64,000 bases of DNA from positions 310,001-374,000 of the forward strand of contig JAUIRK010000926.1 in the NCBI GenBank assembly GCA_030549495.1, read 5' to 3'. Positions 51,321 to 64,000 of the stretch are shown here, piece after piece. Numbering within the stretch: the stretch's first letter is position 1; the number at the start of each line of letters is the position of its first letter. The DNA comes from Nectonema munidae (lineage: Eukaryota > Nematomorpha > Nectonematoida > Nectonematidae). The notes under the pieces were generated by a model. The model made no database searches and was not told the DNA's origin. It saw only the letters and a list, made by a program, of their open reading frames with translations. The translations under genes and the position numbers were made by a program.

Positions 51321-52879
51321 TGATTATTTAGACGATTTATATTTTGACTAGGTATAATTGATTGAAATGAAAATAAAACGTTAAAATCTAGGCATATTAA
51401 TGTTTGAATTATTTTTAATCTGTTTTAAAACAACACGAATACTATTTGCCGTATAACAATATCTGTTCATGAAGCCAAAAAAAAATCTAGTAGAACAACT
51501 GTGATAAGCTGTTGACAAGTTTTTTCTTTTATTTCTACTAAAAATCTCTATTCGCTTGAATCTCTCTTTTAATTGGCTGGAAAAGCTAAAGAATTTAACT
51601 TCAAATCTTTAGAACGTGATCTTTGGAAATAGTGGCCTTTCATTGTCATCTTGATTATAATAAGACCAAAACCAGGAAATATTAAAGAATCTGTTATATT
51701 AGGATCAATCAGAGGTTAAATTAGTGTAATTATGATAAAATTTTGTTTTTAAATTAAAAAAACACTGATATTTGAGATAGATATGTTGGAGATTTTTGAG
51801 AAAAAAATCAAGGGTGTCTCAAAGTAAAAAAGGTTCAAAATACTTTCAAAATATTGGTAGTTGTTATTTGGAGTTAGTTTAGTTGACCAAATAATCTTAA
51901 GGAAGAATTACCAAGGAAAAAATTACATGGGAAAAATCTTTTTCTAATTAAGCTTAAATAATTAAAAATTATATATAAATATTTATATTTTTAGTTATTC
52001 AGACTTTTAGTTAGTAGGATAATTTTTTTGGTTAGATATAGTTATTTCTTTACTTAATATGTTTGCTTGTTTTTTGTTAGTTAGTTCATACTTTATTTGG
52101 ACTAGTTAGAAAGTTTACTAAAACAAAAAGTTACTTTTATGATTGTTTTCCCTCTCTGCGGTAAAAAGTAAGAGGAATTCTTTTAAAGAAAAAGATTTTT
52201 CAAATTAGAAGTATAGGTATAAATTTAGGAATATGTGATTCACTTGTTGTTCACTATAATTGTTCTTGATTTCGCATGCCATCTGGATAAAAATATTCTA
52301 CCATCTTAACATAAAATGGTAGGTATAAAATGAGTTATTCATATTAAAATTATTCTTTTTATTGATTTCAAACATCAATGCATTTTCAATGTTTCTATGC
52401 TTTGAGTTAAATTTTCGGGTAAAATCAACACAAGTTCTATTTTTATTTTTAGTGGAAAAAAGTATCGAATAACATAATGAGTATTCAGAAGTGTAAGCAA
52501 GATGATAAGCATCATTTTAACCAAATTTCTTAACTTTTATTGATTTATGAAGAATTTTGTTACTTAAATTCATTTTTTTTTGTGATTTACGTATTGCTAA
52601 AATCAAATTTAATGATTGATTATCTCCTGGCAAAAATAAGAATCTGTTATGATTCGCTACCAAAATAATTATATACCAGTCGCCACTTGTATAAATCTTA
52701 AGGAACAATTCTGCCTCAACACAATTTGGCCATAGGACACGTTAGCTTAACCCATATCAAAATAGTAAAATTATACAACTTAATTGGGATGAGTGACTAC
52801 AATTTATAGTCAACTGATTTTTTACTGTTTTATGTTAATATATGTTTTTGTTTTTCAGACAATTAGATACAAGTGCTTT
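51321..52879. other. AT-rich intergenic DNA
   Basis: No gene, tRNA or clear transposon terminus is recognised. TTAGTTAGT-type low complexity occurs near 52000-52110. Confidence 0.5.
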
Positions 52880-53430
52880 TAAAAAATATTTATTGAAATC
52901 ATTTGTCACAATACTTTCAAGTTATAGTTTTTTTATCACAAGAATGTTCTTTACAACAAGCTTTTGAGCAAATGGAACATCTTTTCTTTGAAGATACAAA
53001 TAAAACATCTTCTCTGGGGTTTCTTTTTTATTTACTTTTTCAGAAGTTTGAGCTTGCGTGCTTGATGTGAAAAATTAATCACGTGTTTTAATTGGGTGGA
53101 AAGATAAACATTTTCTAATCTTTTTTTCATATATGCCAATGAAAGTTTTTCTCCTAAATTTTTGAGAAAATGTTTTCTTGATTGATACTAACCATTTTTT
53201 TGCAATTAGGCATGCGTTGAGACATGCCACGTCAATAATGTTGAAGAACATCAGGTCAACACCACATTTTGTCTTTTTATAAAAATTAATTAAATCAGGT
53301 ATTCTCTTTTCATTGACAAAATCAGAAGCAAAAAAATTACTTGATAAAAGACATACAGTTTTATTTTTTTTGGCTGTATAAGATAAAATTATGATTTTGT
53401 TTTCGTTATCATATTTGAAAACTGTAGAGC
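52880..53430 (-). pseudogene. piggyBac transposase relic (copy 5)
   Basis: On the minus strand: SYTAKKNKTVCLLSSNFFAS, then KRIPDLINFYKKTKCGVDLM (third catalytic region), followed directly by FFNIIDVACLNA, which in intact proteins lies about 40 residues later, so there is an internal deletion. The C-terminal finger RCSICSKACCKEHSCDKKT ends in a stop near 52915. Its sequence is closer to the KKWY...IDVACLNAW type than to the element at 7172, indicating another lineage. It is truncated at 53430 by a hAT fragment. Confidence 0.72.
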
Positions 53431-53790
53431 CAGGGCCGTATCAAGGGATCGTGGCGCCCCAGGGCAAAGATCCTGAATGGAGCCCCTCACCACTTGCTTT
53501 CTATTCTCACTCATCCCAACCCCATTCTGGCTTAAAAAGTGATTTAGAAAAAAATGCTCGCATTTTTATTAAGCCAGATAATTCAGATATATACTGACTG
53601 AGTCGAAGACAGTCTTCATTAGATGTTCATTTTTCGTGTTTTAGCAGCAGCAAAATTATCGATGACTTCGTCAAAATCAACACAATCGAGAACTTCTTTC
53701 TCAATGCTCATAAGAGCCAGACTTTGGAAGCGGGCTTGCCCCATAGTATATAGAGTACTTTTAGAAAATTTTTGGAGGTGTGTGAAGTGC
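53431..53790 (-). mobile_element. hAT fragment (TTF/ZMYM-like) joined to piggyBac relic 5
   Basis: A terminus CAGGGCCGTATCAAGGG lies at 53431, followed by GGCGCCCCAGGGC. On the minus strand at about 53780-53620 the frame reads STLYTMGQARFQSLALMSIE and then VDFDEVIDNFAAAKTRKMNI before a stop, the C terminus of TTF-type hAT transposases. The second terminus was not found. Confidence 0.68.
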
Positions 53791-53799
53791 GAAGGTTAA

Positions 53800-53965
53800 A
53801 TTTGCCCTCCCGAAAACTAAAATTCCCGTTACCAAAATCTCGTAAAATTAAAAACTCTGCAGCCAAAATCTCCGAAAATTAAGGAAGCTTAATTTTAGCG
53901 GGATTTTGGTTTTTAGGGATTTTGGTAGAGATGAGTTTAGTTTCCAGGGATTCTGACTAGAAGCC
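53800..53965. repeat. Imperfect inverted repeat
   Basis: CTCCCGAAAACTAAAATTCCCG and TACCAAAATCTC on the left are mirrored by GATTTTGGTAGAGATGAG and TTTAGTTTCCAGGGA on the right, with TTAATTTT in the centre. It resembles a small foldback MITE. Confidence 0.55.
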
Positions 53966-54547
53966 ATTTTGATCATGCTTGTACGAATAACCAATTTCAT
54001 CCTGCCAATTATATACCAATGAAAATCTTGTGATTCATGACAAAGCAAAGTTTTTAGAATGCCATATGCAAATTTTGATTAATTTCTCTGCATTAATCCA
54101 AATTTTCTTTAATTGCCAATAATAATAATAATAATTTATCAAGTGCGGGCAATTTGTTTCGGTATTTTTTCAAAATTTACACCATATATTCCAGGATTGA
54201 AAAGACGAGTAGAAATTGTTGACTGTGTTTACTAAAAAATTTTCCACAGATTATTTCACTCCATCTTCGTTTTTTGCATGAATTCTTGCATAATCTTCGC
54301 TTTTCTTTTGTGTATATCCCGCGATTTTTACAACTTAATTACATAATACTAAGTTTTAATATTTTGCCAAGATTATAATTGCTCCCCTTTTTAATATTTC
54401 AGCACAAATATAATAAAATATCTCTTCAACAACAACCATACACTACAAGCACGTAAGCACAAAAGGAAAACGGGATATACTAATTATATCCTATTATGGG
54501 AAAGGATGAATCAAATTATGATTCGTGCGATGTCAATACTTGAGTGA

Positions 54548-54590
<43 letters not shown>

Positions 54591-55374
54591 CAAGCTTGTT
54601 TCAGTTGAAGGCTTTTGTGCCAATAAAAATTTTATAACCCTTTCATTATTACTTAAATATTGTGGGCCGGGTTGATATTCATAGCACTCATGGCTTTTAT
54701 TATTTCCTCATTGTTGAACCATTGTCATCACCGAAGTAGTAAGAACATTCTCTACAACCTAATAAAATTTCTATTGTGAAATACGCCAAAATTGTAATTA
54801 AAGTATAATCAAATCTTTTTTTTCAAAAAGAGCAGGCCAATATTCGATATATGCTTTCGGCTCCATTTTAGTTAGATTTGGCTTCATTTTTAGACTGTCT
54901 CGTTCAAAGCAGTGTATATGTATAAATTTATCAAATCTTGTAGCTCAAAAGATTTTTCTCTAATCCAATTGGATTTGGCTATTTCATCTTTCAAAAAGTA
55001 TGTCAAACTTATATTCCTGTCTCAATATTAATATTTATCCTGTAACAACCCCGAATGCTATCTTTGTAAAAACAACTCATATTTTTCATAACTCATTTCA
55101 CTTTCAATAACTTTTGTTCTGTAATTTTTGCCTGTTTCTGTTTATGTCATTATACATTTATTTGAAAGATAGTCATGGAAGCGGTATGAATTACATTATG
55201 AGTTATGACACAACCTTGTGAATTTATTTTTTTCTATATATACAAATATATATATTTTTTTATTTATAAGTGTTAACATTTTATTTTACTCATTACTATG
55301 TTTTTTTCTTTCAAATTGGCCAATTAATTCTTTTTCAAAATAATCCGGCATCTGCAAAAATTCTGCCTCTAAAC
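53966..55374. other. Intergenic DNA with microsatellites
   Basis: (AAT)n near 54119-54135 and a GT run at 54552-54589. Otherwise AT-rich, with no gene or transposon recognised. Confidence 0.45.
54552..54589. repeat. (GT)19 microsatellite
   Basis: Thirty-eight bases of perfect GT repeat preceded by GAGTGAGTGAGT. Confidence 0.95.
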
Positions 55375-55965
55375 CAGCGTTTCTCAACCCCGGGCCCGTG
55401 GGCTTCGATTAGGGGACCACAAGCGATTAGGGGACCACTCAACGAAATGAACCAGTCTTTTCAAGGTCGTGATATGACACTCAGTGACGTTCAAGACAAG
55501 CTTGCAGGACTGTCTGCTCGAATGAGAGTCTGGCAGGCACGAGTTGAGGCCGGGTCCACAGCCTTGTTTCCTTTCTTGGACGAGCATCTCCAGTCACAGA
55601 GGATTGAGCTTCCCATCAACATCAAAGATTGCATCACTGGACATCTAGACATTCTATCCACTGAGTTAAAATATTATTTCGACAATTCACCATTGGATGC
55701 TCCATGGCACAGAGACCCATTCAACACCCAAATTGAACCTAATGAAGCAGAGGAGCTGGCGGAGTTGAAGGTTTCAAAAGCAGTGAAGCTCGCCTTCAGT
55801 AACAGAGAAGACCTTTCCAGCTTCTGGTTGTCTGTTCATGATGCGTATCCTCTACTCAGCAAAAAAGCATCCGTAATGCTCATTCAATTCGCCACAACAT
55901 ACCTTTCCGAATGTGGATTTTCTGACTTTGCGACCATTAAAACGAAGTTGAGAAACCATTAAACA
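55375..55965 (+). pseudogene. hAT transposase C-terminal half (ZBED5/SCAND3-like) fused to its own left end
   Basis: A hAT-type terminus CAGCGTTTCTCAACC at 55375 is followed after ~60 bp by coding sequence. From about 55438 the frame reads LNEMNQSFQGRDMTLSDVQD, LSARMRVWQARVEAGSTALF, INIKDCITGHLDILSTELKY, APWHRDPFNTQIEPNEAEEL and LIQFATTYLSECGFSDFATI, then KTKLRNH and a stop. This is the dimerisation half of hAT transposases annotated as ZBED5/SCAND3-like. The BED finger and front of the catalytic domain are absent, so an internal deletion joined the left end to the 3' half. The frame is open and GC-richer than its surroundings, suggesting a younger insertion. No right terminus was found. Confidence 0.8.
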
Positions 55966-57432
55966 CTTAAAAATTTTTTTTTAAAAACTATATATATATA
56001 AAAACATTAAAAATTTTTTTTTAATATTTTTATGATTTTTTTTAAACACACTTATAATTAGGATTTAATTTTTAGTACGAAATAGCCATTTTAGGTACGA
56101 AATGACTTGGATACAAAATTTCTTAAACTCAAAAAAGAATTTTCCATGCATGCCGCTTGTACATTTAAATAATTTGGTTGTCTTTTTTATTGACAAGAGA
56201 ATTTATTAAAAAATGGGAAAAAAAAATCATCAAATATTCTTTTAGTTGAAGAATGTTAATTTTTGGTTAAACTGCATTTCGTTCATACATGAAAATAAGC
56301 GAGTTTATCATATCTTTTGTAATGTTATTTTTTCAGAATTTTTTTGAAAATAGGCTTGAAATCAACTACCATATGTGCGTGGATTTATTACTCTGTATTT
56401 TGAAATCAATCATTGAAATGAAGAGATATAACTGGTTTATGTGATTTATCAAGTTAGAAAAAATATTTTATTTCTTCCTTCTTTTTTGAAAACTTGAGAT
56501 TAAAAACAAATACATTTGGAACGACGCCACTAAACCAGAACGCTAACTATTTTTCTTAAATATGAAACCGGTCTGTTTCACGCTATAATTTTTAGTAATT
56601 AGGAAAAAAGCATATGTGATCATCAGGATGCATATCACTCACACATACGCACATTATACACGAAGTAAATTATCTCTCATTTATCTTTCTCACTTTATGA
56701 AAAATCTCTCCCTCCCTCCCTATGTTTGATTTAGTGACGATTTAGTTTCATATACGAATGTTTCTACTGTTTACTCTGTTGTACATAATGATGATGGTTA
56801 TGAGCTCTTCGCTTCGATATGTATATGTGTGTGTCGTCGTCGTATCATATCTGTGCGACTTATTTTTAATCTCTTAGCTTCTGTGTATAATATAGAATTT
56901 ACATGATCTTACAATCCAACCATCAAACGATAGGATAAACACGTGGAGATCTTCTGTGTATGAGCTGTATATAATTTTACTGGATCGATTGAAAAAGACC
57001 ATATGACGAAAAGTAAGTTACATTCCTTAAATACTTTTCCCCCTATTATATGATATGTGTGCTTTCATCGAATGTTTGCTGTGGATGGACGCATTTTCCT
57101 CTTCCTTTGTGACAAGAAAGATCACGTTATAGTAGAAGTGGTAGTAGCAGTAGTAGTAGTAGTGTTGTATCTTATGTGAATTTTGCACTGTACACCCACT
57201 CCAGTGTACAATTTCATAGATTTATCAAATTCTCTTTGATTATAGTACCGTCCCGAAGAAATATCATCCTGGTATAAACTATTGCATTGATATCGCCCAC
57301 AAATTCCATATGATGATATGCTAGGTACAGCATTGCCCATTATACGTGCTGCATTATTATTTTTGCCAAAACTCTAATCAAATTTTATACTATCAGATGT
57401 GAAGTGTTCGTCAAAAAGTTCCTCTTCACTCA
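55966..57432. other. Intergenic DNA and probable promoter/5' UTR of the CSPG-repeat gene
   Basis: 55966-56580 is AT-rich. From ~56580 composition changes: less AT-rich, with CCCTCCCTCC, TGTCGTCGTCGTATC and (GTA)n near 57138-57165. TATATAA at 56968-56974 could be a TATA box. A strong donor-like AAAAGTAAGT near 57010 could mark a 5' UTR intron. These are inferences from composition and position. Confidence 0.4.
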
Positions 57433-63461
<6,029 letters not shown>

Positions 63462-64000
63462 GTTCGCTATAAAATACGCTTGTTAAATAGTGTTTTAGGG
63501 GACCCCAAATGGTCTACACAAAATTTGGGTGGTCTATGGAAAATTTGAAAGAAAAATTTTGTTGATGCATTTTGTATTTTTTGCTCAACTTCTCATCATC
63601 GTAATGTTATTTCTAATGAGTTAGGACTTTTTTTGCCATAGAAACTTTTGACTAAGCTCTCATAAAAGATTAGACCTATTTTGAAATACAATTAATTAAA
63701 TGACTAATAAACCATTGAATGGAGGGGATCAACTTAAAAAACTATCTCCAACGCCTGCTAGTTCAATTTCATCCCTTTTAAAAATATATTTAATAATATC
63801 TGATAGCAAAATTTATTATTTAGTCGTTTTTGTTAACTTCAGATTTAATCTAATGTGTTGCATCAAAAATTTTGACTACTGAAATTACACTACTCTAAAA
63901 AAAGCACATTTTATTACACTTAAAATATTTTTTTCAAAGTATTATTAGTGTTAAAAAGTATATTAATCTTTTATCTATATAAAAAAAATATATACATTTA
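63462..64000. other. 3' UTR or intron 3 of the CSPG-repeat gene
   Basis: AT-rich. A possible AATAAA lies at 63706-63711. The 60-codon frame at 63700 has no coding support. Confidence 0.4.

Noticed and set aside
53787-53800. GCGAAGGTTAA resembling the piggyBac terminus at 11330
   Set aside because: Only 11 bases match and no partner terminus or transposase of that subfamily is nearby.

Overview
This is AT-rich eukaryotic (animal) genomic DNA: small exons with GT-AG introns, AATAAA signals, tRNA-derived SINEs, LINEs, and many piggyBac, hAT and pogo-type DNA transposons. Gene content (a short-chain collagen C4-like protein, a TEX11/SPO22 meiotic protein, a CSPG-repeat protein) and a transposon-derived protein family that I know mainly from arthropods suggest an invertebrate, perhaps an arthropod such as a copepod. 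The species is not proven by the sequence.

Layout. 1-24.1 kb (+): the 3' part of a collagen gene. Seven exons (1609-23858) join in phase into 1173 nt, giving 65 Gly-X-Y triplets and a cysteine-rich C-terminal domain. Its large introns hold a 1-kb hAT-like element, a decayed Jockey-type LINE, a 517-bp TIR element, a 4.16-kb piggyBac with intact ends, a Tigger relic and a hAT transposase. 24-36 kb: repeat-rich intergenic DNA with SINEs, MITEs, a LINE fragment and a piggyBac relic. 36.4-39.2 kb (+): a single-exon 901-codon TEX11-like gene, preceded by a ~600-bp long-armed inverted repeat. 39-56 kb: intergenic DNA with a transposon of an unnamed DDE-like family, a perfect 26-bp hairpin, a short duplicate of the TEX11 3' end, a piggyBac relic carrying a nested MITE and a nested hAT, a Jockey-like LINE, an intron-containing tRNA-Ile(UAU), another piggyBac relic and two hAT fragments. 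57.4 kb to the window end (+): the 5' part of a CSPG-repeat gene. Its signal-peptide exon (57433-57538) joins in phase to exons at 61051 and 63004; intron 1 holds a 257-bp perfect GT tract and two nested hAT MITEs, and intron 2 holds a piggyBac relic.

The three host genes do not form a pathway. Two encode secreted or extracellular-matrix-type proteins and one a meiotic recombination factor. Most other DNA is transposon-derived, with several nested insertions that can be ordered by target-site duplications (TSDs). I found no clearly new multi-gene system. The strongest leads are the phase-consistent gene models, the inverted repeat beside the meiotic gene, the unnamed DDE-like family and a dispersed 21-bp minisatellite.
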